Source: Methylobacterium isbiliense (GTDB lineage Bacteria > Pseudomonadota > Alphaproteobacteria > Rhizobiales > Beijerinckiaceae). From it: 64,000 nucleotides of DNA. Under the pieces are notes generated by a model. The model searched no databases and was not told the DNA's origin. It saw only the letters and a list, made by a program, of their open reading frames with translations. The position numbers and the translations under genes are program-made. The stretch covers positions 124,001 through 188,000 of the forward strand of contig NZ_BPQQ01000031.1 in assembly GCF_022179325.1 (NCBI RefSeq). The letters run 5' to 3'. Below are positions 56,177 to 64,000 of the stretch, piece by piece; within the stretch, counting starts at the first letter, position 1, and each line of letters begins with the position of its first letter.

Positions 56177-57619
56177 TCAGCCGTGGTTGAACACGGTCGT
56201 CTTGGTCTTGCTGAAGTCGTGGAGCGCCGCAAAGCCCTTCTCGCGGCCGTGGCCGCTCTTGCCCGAACCGCCGAAGGGCAGTTCGATGCCCGCGCCCGCG
56301 CCGTAGCAGTTCACGAACATCTGCCCGGTGCGCACGCGCTTGGCGAGCCGCATCTGGCGCCCGCCGTCCCGGGTCCAGACCGCCGCGACGAGGCCGTAAT
56401 CGGTGCCGTTGGCCAGCGCCACCGCATCCGCCTCGTCGTCGAACGGCAGGGCGACCAGCACGGGCCCGAACACCTCCTCGCGGGCGATGACGTTGTCGCG
56501 CGGCGTCGGCCCGAACAGGGTCGGGCGCACGTAGTAGCCGCCGGCCGGGGCGCCGGCGGCGATCTCGGCCTGCGCCAGGATCGGGATGCCGTCCGCCACC
56601 GCGCGGTCGATGAACCCCTGGACGCGCTTGCGCTGCTTCTCGGTGATGATCGGGCCGCAATCGGGATCCATCTCGGGCGGACCGACCCGCACCGCCGCGA
56701 AGGCGGTCTTCAGCCGGCCGATCACCGCGTCGTAGGCGCTGCGCTCGATCAGGATGCGGCTGCCGGCCGAGCAGGTCTGGCCGCTGTTCTGGATGATCGC
56801 CTTCACGATCACCGGGATCGCCGCGTCGAGGTCGGCATCCGCGAACACGATCTGGGGCGACTTGCCGCCGAGTTCGAGCGTGCAGGAGATGAAGTGGTCG
56901 GCGCAGAGCTTCTGGATGATCTGCCCCACCTCCGGCGAGCCGGTGAAGGACACGAAGTCGACGCCCGGATGCGCGGCGAGCGCGGCCCCCGCACCGGCAC
57001 CGCGGCCGGTCACGATGTTGACGGCGCCCTTCGGGAACCCGGCCTCGTTCACGAGGTCGGCCAGCGCCAGCGCCGTCGCGCAGGCATCCTCCGCGGGCTT
57101 GAGCACGGTGGCGTTGCCCACCGCGAGGGCCGGGGCGAGCGTGCGCCCGAACATCTGCGCGGGATAGTTCCAGGGCAGGATGTGGCCGGTCACCCCATGC
57201 GGCTCGTGCGTCACGGTGACGAAGTAGCCGTCGAGGTACGGGATGGTCTCGCCGTGCAGCTTGTCGGCGGCCCCGCCGTAGAACTCGAAGTAGCGGGCGA
57301 GCGCGACGATGTCGGCCTTGGCGACGCTCGCGGGCTTGCCGGTGTCGCGGGCCTCGATCGCCGCGAGGCGCTCGGCGTCGCGCTGGATCAGCGTGCCGAG
57401 CCGGATCAAGAGGCGGCTGCGGTCGAGCGCCGTGGTGCGGCCCCAGGGACCGTGGTCGAACGCCTCGCGGGCCGCCGAGACGGCGCGGTCGACATCCTCC
57501 GGCGTGCTGTCGGCGATGGTGCCGATGGCCGCGCCGGTGGCCGGCTCGTAGACATCGAGGACCGCCTCGCCGGACGACCGGGTCCACTCGCCACCGATGA
57601 AGTTCAAGGGTCGGGACAT
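56177..57619 (-). CDS. Aldehyde dehydrogenase
   Basis: A 480-residue NAD(P)-dependent aldehyde dehydrogenase. The catalytic Glu249 (LELGGKSP) and Cys283 (GQTCSAGSR) are in place, as are the cofactor motifs LPWNYPAQMF and FTGSPEVGQ. GGAG lies 10 nt before the ATG. It is divergent from a LysR-type regulator gene across 192 bp and cotranscribed with the SDR gene. The likely role is oxidation of an aldehyde produced by the SDR; it may also be a betaine-aldehyde-type enzyme. Confidence 0.93.
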   Translation of the reverse strand: MSRPLNFIGGEWTRSSGEAVLDVYEPATGAAIGTIADSTPEDVDRAVSAAREAFDHGPWGRTTALDRSRLLIRLGTLIQRDAERLAAIEARDTGKPASVAKADIVALARYFEFYGGAADKLHGETIPYLDGYFVTVTHEPHGVTGHILPWNYPAQMFGRTLAPALAVGNATVLKPAEDACATALALADLVNEAGFPKGAVNIVTGRGAGAGAALAAHPGVDFVSFTGSPEVGQIIQKLCADHFISCTLELGGKSPQIVFADADLDAAIPVIVKAIIQNSGQTCSAGSRILIERSAYDAVIGRLKTAFAAVRVGPPEMDPDCGPIITEKQRKRVQGFIDRAVADGIPILAQAEIAAGAPAGGYYVRPTLFGPTPRDNVIAREEVFGPVLVALPFDDEADAVALANGTDYGLVAAVWTRDGGRQMRLAKRVRTGQMFVNCYGAGAGIELPFGGSGKSGHGREKGFAALHDFSKTKTTVFNHG

Positions 57620-57811
57620 GGCAGCGTGCTCCTTCGCAAGACGAGCCTCGCCGCACGGACGGCCTGCATCCGCGCGCCTCGGGACGAGGCTGCGCGGACG
57701 ACGACGTTTCCTCGGTGCGCCGTCTGCGGCGGCTCTTCCTGACGCGAACCATAGCCCCGGCGGGCGATACGGTCTAATAAGGCGCACGTCCCGAACGCAT
57801 GCGTCCTGCTT

Positions 57812-58741
57812 ATGGAATTCCGGCATTTCCGCTACGTCCTGGCAGCGGCCGAGGAACTCCACTTCACGCGCGCGGCGCAGCGGCTCGGCGTCGCCCAGCC
57901 GGCGCTCAGCCAGCAGATCCGCCAGATCGAGGACGAACTCGGCACGCAGCTCTTCCACCGGCTGACCCGCGGGGTCGAACTGACCGAGGCCGGACGCGCC
58001 TTCCTGCCCTATGCCCGGGCGGCGCTGGTCGCCTCCGAGGAGGGTGCGGCGGCGGCCACGCGCGCCGCCAAGGGCGAACTCGGGCAATTGCGCATCGGCT
58101 TCACCAGCTCGGCCTCGTTCAACCCGATCGTCACCGGCACCATCGGCCGCTTCCGCGATGCCTATCCGGGCCTCGACCTGGCGCTGCAGGAGCAGGTCAC
58201 CTCGGTCCTGCTGCGGTTCCTGCGCGAGGGCCGGATCCAACTGGCCTTCCTGCGCGCGGCGGGCGATGAGACGGAGGGTCTGCGCAGCACGGCGCTGCCC
58301 GACGAACCGCTCTGGGCCGCCCTGCCGGTCAAGCACCGTCTGGCCGGGGAGGGGAGGATCGACCTTTCCGACCTCGCGGCCGACCGCTTCATCGTCTACC
58401 CGCGGGCGAACGGCCGGCTCCTCTACGACGCCATCGTGGCGGCCTGCGGCCGGGCGGGCTTCAGCCCCCGCATCGTCCAGGAAGCCCCGCAGATGGCCTC
58501 GACGGTCAACCTCGTGGCGGCCGGCGTCGGCGTGGCGCTCGTCCCCGCCTCGATGCGGCAGATCCGGGCGCCGGGCGTCGCCTACGTCCGGCTCGCCCCG
58601 CCGACGCCGGTGGCCTCGCTCGCCCTCGTCCAGGGGGCCGACCTGCTGATGACGGCGGCGGTGCGCAACTTCATCCGCTGCCTGGACGAGGCGATGCGCG
58701 ATCCGCTGTCAGCCGAGATCGTGGCTGCGGCGCAGGCATAA
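57812..58741 (+). CDS. LysR-type transcriptional regulator
   Basis: A 309-residue regulator. The N-terminal winged helix is typical (FRYVLAAAEELHFTRAAQRL, VAQPALSQQIRQIEDELG) and the effector domain follows from about residue 90. The group resembles BenM/CatM-like LysR proteins. It is divergent from the ALDH-SDR operon and 100 bp upstream of the citF-like gene on its own strand, so it could control either. LysR sites (T-N11-A) are likely in 57620-57811 but I cannot assign one. Confidence 0.9.
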   Translation: MEFRHFRYVLAAAEELHFTRAAQRLGVAQPALSQQIRQIEDELGTQLFHRLTRGVELTEAGRAFLPYARAALVASEEGAAAATRAAKGELGQLRIGFTSSASFNPIVTGTIGRFRDAYPGLDLALQEQVTSVLLRFLREGRIQLAFLRAAGDETEGLRSTALPDEPLWAALPVKHRLAGEGRIDLSDLAADRFIVYPRANGRLLYDAIVAACGRAGFSPRIVQEAPQMASTVNLVAAGVGVALVPASMRQIRAPGVAYVRLAPPTPVASLALVQGADLLMTAAVRNFIRCLDEAMRDPLSAEIVAAAQA

Positions 58742-58841
58742 GCCGCCCCTATCGAAGAGCGGCCATCCGCGTATTGGACTTCGGGCCCGGCCCGCGCGCC
58801 TATACGGACGCCACTCAACCAGCGTCGGGGCGGGTCAGCCG

Positions 58842-60374
58842 ATGTCGATTCCCTCCTTCATCGAGGGCTACGGGGAGGTCCGGCGCTTCGCCGGAGCCTT
58901 CGCGGCTCCGCGCGACAGCCTCCGGGCCGGCGCCCGCATCCGCGCCCAGCACCCCGGCGAGACCAAGGTCCTGCCTTCGATCCGCGCGGCGATTCTCGCC
59001 TGCGGCCTCAGGGACGGCGCGACCGTGTCCTTCCACCATCACCTGCGCAACGGCGACGACGTGCTGCGCGCGGTGATGCAGGAGATCGCGGCGCTCGGCC
59101 TGCGCGACATCCGGGTGGCGGCAAGCTCGCTGTTCCCGGTGCACGCGCCCCTGGTGGAGCACATCCGCAGCGGCGTCGTCACCCGCATCGTGTCGAGCTA
59201 CGTCACCGGGCCGGTGGCCGAGGCGATCGCCGCGGGCGACCTGGCGCAGCCCGCCGTGCTCCAGACCCACGGCGGCCGGGCGCGGGCGATCGAGGCGGGC
59301 GAGTTGCCGATCGACGTCGCCTTCGTGGCGGCGCCGGCCGCGGACCTCCACGGCAACCTCAACGGCGTCGACGGCCCCTCCGCCTGCGGCCCGCTCGGCT
59401 ACCCGATGGTCGACGCGCGCCACGCCGACCGCGTGGTGGCGATCACCGACGGCCTGTCGGCCCATCCCCTCACGGCGATCGACATCGCCCAGGACTGCGT
59501 CGACATCGTCGTCCCGGTCGACTCGATCGGGGACACCTCCAAGATCGTGTCCGGCACCACGCGCGTCACCGAGGATCCGGTCGGGCTCGCCATCGCGGCC
59601 ACGGCCGCGCGGGTCATCGACGCCTCGGGCCTCCTCGTCGACGGGTTCTCGTTCCAGACCGGGGCGGGCGGGATCTCGCTCGCCGTGGCGCAGGACGTGG
59701 CCGCGATCATGCGCGACAAGGGCGTGGTCGGCGGCTTCGCGGCGGGCGGCGTCCACCAGGGCATCGTCGCGATGTTCCGCCAGGGCCTGTTCCGCACCCT
59801 GTTCGACGTGCAGTGCTTCGATCTCGCGGCGGTCGCCTCCTACCGGGAGGACCGGGGCCACGTGGCGATGTCGGCCTCGCTCTACGCCAACCCGGCCTCC
59901 AAGGGCGCGCTCGTCAACCACCTCGACTGCATGGTGCTCGGCGCCGCGGAGGTCGACCTCGCCTTCAACGTCAACGTAACGGCGGTGGGCGGGGGCCGGA
60001 TCATCGGCGGCTCGGGCGGCCACGCGGACACGGCCGCGGGCGCCAAGCTCGCCCTCGTCACGACGCGGCTCTCCGCGGGCGGCAGCCCGAAGATCGTCGA
60101 GGCGGTCGAGTGCGTGACCACGCCGGGCGAGACGATCGATGCCGTGGTCACGGAGGCGGGCGTCGCGGTCAATCCGCGCCGCGGCGACCTGCGGGATCGC
60201 CTCGCGGCAGCGGGCCTCCCGCTCGTCGACATCGCGCGCCTGCGCGACCTCGCCGCCCGCGAGACCGGGGGTGCGCCGGCCCGGGCCGGTACGGGCGAGG
60301 GCCGCATCGTCGCGGTTGTTGAATATCGCGACGGCACGGTCATTGATGTCGTGCGCGAACGGCGCAACCGATAA
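58842..60374 (+). CDS. citF: Citrate lyase alpha-subunit (CoA-transferase) homologue
   Basis: A 510-residue protein of the CitF/citrate CoA-transferase family, which moves the acyl-carrier thioester onto citrate. Recognisable segments are VSFHHHLRNGDDVLRAVMQE, VDSIGDTSKIVSGTTRVT, SGLLVDGFSFQTGAGGISLA and GGSGGHADTAAGAKL, which match the family throughout. The partner subunits (CitD carrier and CitE lyase) and the CitG/CitX factors are absent from the window. It may therefore act as a stand-alone CoA-transferase on another di- or tricarboxylate. It precedes a LIV-type ABC operon by 55 bp and may be cotranscribed with it. Confidence 0.88.
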   Translation: MSIPSFIEGYGEVRRFAGAFAAPRDSLRAGARIRAQHPGETKVLPSIRAAILACGLRDGATVSFHHHLRNGDDVLRAVMQEIAALGLRDIRVAASSLFPVHAPLVEHIRSGVVTRIVSSYVTGPVAEAIAAGDLAQPAVLQTHGGRARAIEAGELPIDVAFVAAPAADLHGNLNGVDGPSACGPLGYPMVDARHADRVVAITDGLSAHPLTAIDIAQDCVDIVVPVDSIGDTSKIVSGTTRVTEDPVGLAIAATAARVIDASGLLVDGFSFQTGAGGISLAVAQDVAAIMRDKGVVGGFAAGGVHQGIVAMFRQGLFRTLFDVQCFDLAAVASYREDRGHVAMSASLYANPASKGALVNHLDCMVLGAAEVDLAFNVNVTAVGGGRIIGGSGGHADTAAGAKLALVTTRLSAGGSPKIVEAVECVTTPGETIDAVVTEAGVAVNPRRGDLRDRLAAAGLPLVDIARLRDLAARETGGAPARAGTGEGRIVAVVEYRDGTVIDVVRERRNR

Positions 60375-60429
60375 GCTTCCACGCGTGCGGCGCGGCGCCG
60401 CGCGAACGACAAGATCACGGGAGGATGCG

Positions 60430-61764
60430 ATGAAGGATTGCGACGCCACGCGCATGTCGCTGACGCGGCGGGCCGCCCTCGGGACGATCGGCGTCGGCGG
60501 GCTCGCCCTCTCCGGCCGGCTGGCCCAAGCGCAGGGCGCCAAGCCCCAGGAGATCAAGGTCGGCATCGCCACCTACCTGTCGGGACCCGCGAGCGTGTTC
60601 GGCGTGCCCGGGCGGCAGACGGCCGAGATGCTGTTCGACGAGATCAACGCGGCCGGCGGCATCGCCGGCATCAAGGTACGCCCGATCTTCGTGGACGAGG
60701 GGCCGGGGGTGGACCACGTGGTCGGCGAGTACCGCCGCCTCGTGCAGAACGAGGGCGTCCATCTCGTCTTCGCGGCGATCTCCTCGGCCGACTGCCTCGC
60801 CTGCGCGCCGCTGGCGGACGAGCTGAAGCGGCCGACCCTGCTGTGGGATTGCGGCACCCAGCGCATCTTCGAGGACAACCGCTACAGCTACGCCTTCCGC
60901 ACCCAGGCCAATGCGACGCCCGAAATCCTGGCGGCGCTGCTCTACCTCCTGAAGGTCAAGCCCGACTTCAAGTCGATCGCCGTCATCAACCAGGACTACG
61001 CCTGGGGCCGGGATTCCTGGGACATCTTCCGCACCGCGCTCAACACCCTGAAGCCGGGCGTGAAGGTCGCCGCCGAACTCTTCCCGCGCTTCGGCGCCAC
61101 GGATTTCTCGACCGAGGTCACCCGCGTGCTGGCCCTGCGGCCGGACGTGGTCCTGTCCACCTCCTGGGGTGGCGACCTCGACGCGCTGATCCGGCAATCC
61201 TCCGACCGCAAGCTGTTCGAGCGCGCCACCTTCGTCATGCCGCTCGCCGAATCGTCGCTGCAGCGCGTCGGCAAGGCGCTGCCCGCCGGCCACATCGTCG
61301 GCGCCCGGGGCGACCACTGGTTCCTGCACCCGTCCCCCGCCGATCCGGAGCGCCTGAAGCGCTTCACCGAGAGCTACCGCAGCCGCTTCAACGCCTACCC
61401 GATCTATCCCTGCTTCCACATGGCCCAGGCCGTCTCGGCCATGAAGGCCGGCATCGAGAAGGCGGTCGCCGCCAAGGGCGGCGGCTGGCCCACCGACGCC
61501 GAACTCGCCGCCGCCTTCAAGGGGCTGGAATTCCCCTCGCCGACCGCGAGCGTGCGGATCCGCGAGGACGGGCAGGGACTGGAGAACCAGCTCATCGGCA
61601 CGACGCTCCACAGCGACCGCTATCCCTTCCCGGTCCTCACCGACATGGTGGTGTTTCCGGCCGAGAGCGTCACGACGCCGGTCGGGCAGAAGAGTGCGGA
61701 CTGGCTGAAGACGCTCTCGCCCGAGATGGTGGCCAAGCTGCCGCAGGCGCTGGCCTTCCGGTAG
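60430..61764 (+). CDS. LIV-type ABC transporter substrate-binding protein (Tat signal)
   Basis: A 444-residue periplasmic binding protein (Peripla_BP_6). The N-terminus has a twin-arginine signal (SLTRRAALGTIGVGGLALSG), with cleavage near AQAQG. The mature protein opens with IKVGIATYLSGPASVFGVPG and contains IAVINQDYAWGRDSWDIF. GGGAGG precedes the ATG at 60430. Permease and ATPase genes follow directly, so it is the receptor of a complete LIV-type importer. Linkage to citF suggests an organic acid or related compound rather than leucine as ligand; this is an inference. Confidence 0.92.
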   Translation: MKDCDATRMSLTRRAALGTIGVGGLALSGRLAQAQGAKPQEIKVGIATYLSGPASVFGVPGRQTAEMLFDEINAAGGIAGIKVRPIFVDEGPGVDHVVGEYRRLVQNEGVHLVFAAISSADCLACAPLADELKRPTLLWDCGTQRIFEDNRYSYAFRTQANATPEILAALLYLLKVKPDFKSIAVINQDYAWGRDSWDIFRTALNTLKPGVKVAAELFPRFGATDFSTEVTRVLALRPDVVLSTSWGGDLDALIRQSSDRKLFERATFVMPLAESSLQRVGKALPAGHIVGARGDHWFLHPSPADPERLKRFTESYRSRFNAYPIYPCFHMAQAVSAMKAGIEKAVAAKGGGWPTDAELAAAFKGLEFPSPTASVRIREDGQGLENQLIGTTLHSDRYPFPVLTDMVVFPAESVTTPVGQKSADWLKTLSPEMVAKLPQALAFR

Positions 61765-61773
61765 GCGCCCGCG

Positions 61774-62706
61774 ATGTCGTGGTTTGCCGAGAACGGCCTC
61801 CTCGTCGGCCTCGCGCTCCTCGACGGGCTCTCCTACGCCGCCGCCGTGTTCATGGTGGCGGTGGGGCTGAACCTCGTCTTCGGGGTCATGCGGGTGCTCA
61901 ACGTCGCGCATGGCAGCCTCTATGCCATCGGCGGCTATGCGGCGGCCTCGCTCGGGCTGTTCGTGGCCTCGCTCGGGGCGCCGCCCTGGGCGGGGCTGCC
62001 GGTGCTGCTCGCCGCGGCCGTGCTGGTCGGCGCCCTCCTCGGGCCCCTGATCGAGCGGCTGCTGCTGCGGCGGATGCAGGACCAGGAGCCGGTGCTGCAG
62101 CTCCTCGTCACCTTCGCGCTGTTCATGATCCTGGAAGACCTGCAGAAGCTCGCCTTCGGCGTGCAGCCGGTGGTGTTCGATGCGCCGCTGAAGTGGCTCG
62201 GCACCGTCGACGTCCCCTTCGGCGCCGACGCGATCCCGTTCACCGCCTACCAGCTCTACGTGCTGCCCGGCGTGGCGCTCGCGACGCTGGCGATTCTCGC
62301 CGTGGTGCTGCGCTACACGCTCGTCGGCCGCATGGTGGTGGCGGTCACGGTGGACCGGGAGGCCGCCCGCGCGATGGGGATCGACGCCGCGAAGGTGACG
62401 CTGCTCACCTTCACGGCGGGGGCAGCGCTCGCGGCGCTGGGCGGCGCGCTCGCGGCCCCGACCGTGTCGCTGGTGCCCGGGGTCGGCGCCTCGACCATCG
62501 TGCTCTCCTTCGCGGTGGTGGCGACGGCCGGGCTCGGCCAGATCGAGGGCGCGGCCGTGGCCGCCCTGCTGATCGGGCTCGGGCGCTCCTTCGCGGTCTA
62601 CGTCGCCCCCGAATTCGAGGTGGTGGTGCCCTACGCCATCATGGTGACGGTTCTGCTGTTCCGGCCCCAGGGCCTGTTCGGCGTCGCGGAGACCCGCCGG
62701 ATATGA
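61774..62706 (+). CDS. LIV-type ABC transporter permease, LivH-like
   Basis: A 310-residue inner-membrane permease with about eight helices. It shows VGLNLVFGVMRVLNVAHGSL near residue 31, typical of LivH. Its last codons overlap the next gene at ATGA. It forms the channel with the LivM-like partner. Confidence 0.93.
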   Translation: MSWFAENGLLVGLALLDGLSYAAAVFMVAVGLNLVFGVMRVLNVAHGSLYAIGGYAAASLGLFVASLGAPPWAGLPVLLAAAVLVGALLGPLIERLLLRRMQDQEPVLQLLVTFALFMILEDLQKLAFGVQPVVFDAPLKWLGTVDVPFGADAIPFTAYQLYVLPGVALATLAILAVVLRYTLVGRMVVAVTVDREAARAMGIDAAKVTLLTFTAGAALAALGGALAAPTVSLVPGVGASTIVLSFAVVATAGLGQIEGAAVAALLIGLGRSFAVYVAPEFEVVVPYAIMVTVLLFRPQGLFGVAETRRI

Positions 62707-63635
62707 GCCGCCGCGCCGAAACCCTTCTGGCGCTCGCGGGCGCCGCCCTGGTGGTGGGCCTCGCCTACGCGGTGCCCTGGCTGCGCTTCGTGCTAACCAT
62801 CGCGCTCGCCAAGGGGCTGGCCGTTCTCGGCATCCTGCTCCTCCTGCGTGCCGGGCAGGTGAGCTTCGGGCACGCGCTCTACCTCGCGCTCGCCGCCTAC
62901 GCGGTGGCGTTCGGCACCGCAGTGGTGCCGGAGGCGCTGCTGCTCGTGCCCGCGGCCGGCCTGCTCGCCGGCCTCGTCGGCCTCGTGATCGGGCTGTTCG
63001 TGGTGCGCTACCGCGAGATCTTCTTCGGCATGCTCAACCTCGCGCTGAGCATGGTGTTCTACTCGGTGCTGGAAAAGTTCTACGCGATCACCCACGGGGC
63101 GGACGGCATCCGCCTCGGCCCGGTCACCTTCCTCGGCCTACCCCTCGCCGGGGAGACGGCGGAATGGACGGTGCTCGGTCTCGCCCTCGTCCTGGTGCTC
63201 GGCTTCGGGGCGCTGGTGCGGGTGGCGCTGGCCTCGCCCTGGGGCGAGGCGCTGGCCGGCATCAAGACCCGCGAGACCCGGCTCGACTTCATGGGCGTCT
63301 CGCCCAGGCGCGTGCTCCTGATCGCCTACGTGGCCTCGGCCGTGATGGCCGGCTGCGGGGGGGCGCTGATCGCGCTGACCACGCGCCACGTCACCCCGGC
63401 GCTCGCCTACTGGACCACCTCGGGCGAACTCGTCTTCATCGCGATCCTGGGCGGGGCCGGCAGCGTGCTGGGGCCGTTCCTGGGTGCGGCCGCCTACGAG
63501 CTCACCCGCGTCTACGCGGCGGCGCTCGTCGCCAATGCGTGGCAGGCGGTGCTGGGCATCGTGCTCCTGTGCGTGATCGTGTTCGCGCCGGGCGGCCTGT
63601 GGGGCCTGATCGCCCGCCGAAGGAGAGCCGCATGA
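62703..63635 (+). CDS. LIV-type ABC transporter permease, LivM-like
   Basis: A 310-residue permease with about nine helices. RAGQVSFGHALYLALAAYAV near residue 51 and GGAGSVLGPFLGAA near 255 are LivM signatures. The start ATG overlaps the LivH-like stop (ATGA) and its own stop overlaps the next ATG, so all three are translationally coupled. Confidence 0.93.
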   Translation: MSRRAETLLALAGAALVVGLAYAVPWLRFVLTIALAKGLAVLGILLLLRAGQVSFGHALYLALAAYAVAFGTAVVPEALLLVPAAGLLAGLVGLVIGLFVVRYREIFFGMLNLALSMVFYSVLEKFYAITHGADGIRLGPVTFLGLPLAGETAEWTVLGLALVLVLGFGALVRVALASPWGEALAGIKTRETRLDFMGVSPRRVLLIAYVASAVMAGCGGALIALTTRHVTPALAYWTTSGELVFIAILGGAGSVLGPFLGAAAYELTRVYAAALVANAWQAVLGIVLLCVIVFAPGGLWGLIARRRRAA

Positions 63636-64000
63636 GCGTCCTGCTCTCAGCGCGGGACCTGCGCCTCGCCTTCGGCGGGCTCAAGGCCGCCGACGGCATC
63701 GACCTCGACGTCGAGGGGGGCGAGTTCCTGGCGATCATCGGCCCGAACGGCGCAGGCAAGACCACCTTCATCAACATGACGACCGGCTACCTGAAGCCGC
63801 AGGGCGGCAGCATCCGCTTCGACGGGCAGCCGATCCTCGGTCTTTCGCCCCGGCGGATCGTGGCCTTGGGCATCGCCCGCAGCTTCCAGCTGCCGCAGCT
63901 CTTCACCGAGCACACGGTGCTGCAGAACGTGGCCCTGGCGGTCGCCGCCCGCGAGGGGAGGCTGTCGCTCATGGCGCCGCTCCTGCGCCGCGCCTTCCGC
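63632..64000 (+). CDS. LIV-type ABC transporter ATP-binding protein, LivG-like (partial)
   Basis: The start of an ATPase gene, cut by the window end after 123 codons. MSVLLSARDLRLAFGGLKAA is followed by the Walker A motif GPNGAGKTTF and FDGQPILGLSPRRIVALGIA with SFQLPQLF (Q-loop). An AGGAG lies 6-10 nt before the ATG. A LivF-like gene would be expected next. Confidence 0.92.
   Translation, partial: MSVLLSARDLRLAFGGLKAADGIDLDVEGGEFLAIIGPNGAGKTTFINMTTGYLKPQGGSIRFDGQPILGLSPRRIVALGIARSFQLPQLFTEHTVLQNVALAVAAREGRLSLMAPLLRRAFR

Overview
The window is very GC-rich (around 70 % by eye) and gene-dense, with strong GC bias at third codon positions and many GTG/TTG starts. The gene set includes RegB/RegA, intracellular PHB depolymerase, an IalB-family protein, Rhizobiales-type PurC, a GCG_CRPN-type small protein and a LOV kinase. 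This points to an alphaproteobacterium of the Rhizobiales, most plausibly a Methylobacterium-like organism; the genus is an inference.

Layout. 0-12 kb: glycogen phosphorylase, a zinc-ribbon/MBL-fold protein, a Tat-exported glucan (OPG) protein with a small membrane partner, a gamma-glutamyltransferase family protein, the redox pair regB-regA, phaZ and a YgjP-like metallopeptidase. 12-17.3 kb: small secreted proteins (one IalB-like) and two tandem paralogous family-2 glycosyltransferases. 17.4-29 kb: housekeeping and metabolic genes (purC, HpcH/HpaI aldolase, carboxylesterase, alkA, gluQ), a divergent GlxA-regulator/DJ-1 pair, an M23 peptidase, a HupE/UreJ protein, a methyltransferase and a LOV-domain hybrid histidine kinase.

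29.3-33.0 kb: a decayed integrative element in tRNA-Pro(CGG). A 56-bp direct repeat copies the 3' part of the tRNA at the far end. Next to the tRNA lies the tail of a tyrosine integrase, cut in two by a degenerate IS5-type insertion with a CTAG target duplication. The rest carries an AT-rich glycosyltransferase-like gene and small phage-type genes.

33-41 kb: a signalling cluster (Cache/HAMP cyclase, orphan ABC-type binding protein, chemoreceptor, orphan TRAP binding protein), then small orphan genes and a truncated FUSC-family gene. 41.7-47.5 kb: a heavy-metal RND efflux operon (His/Cys-rich small protein, adaptor with an extra N-terminal domain, CzcA/CusA-type pump, periplasmic accessory protein). 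47.5-53.7 kb: DUF4344 metallopeptidase, an orphan HisKA_3 kinase with a degenerate ATP lid, a Gly/Tyr-rich secreted protein, iron-dependent alcohol dehydrogenase, a LIV-type binding protein and a GST. 53.8-64 kb: class I fumarase, SDR and aldehyde dehydrogenase divergent from a LysR regulator, a citrate-lyase-alpha (CoA-transferase) homologue without its usual partners, and a LIV-type ABC importer operon that runs off the window end.

I did not find a clear, complete, undescribed system. The best candidates for a second look are the tRNA-Pro element, the chemoreceptor with orphan binding proteins, the isolated citF beside a LIV importer, the degenerate kinase, and several structured repeats.
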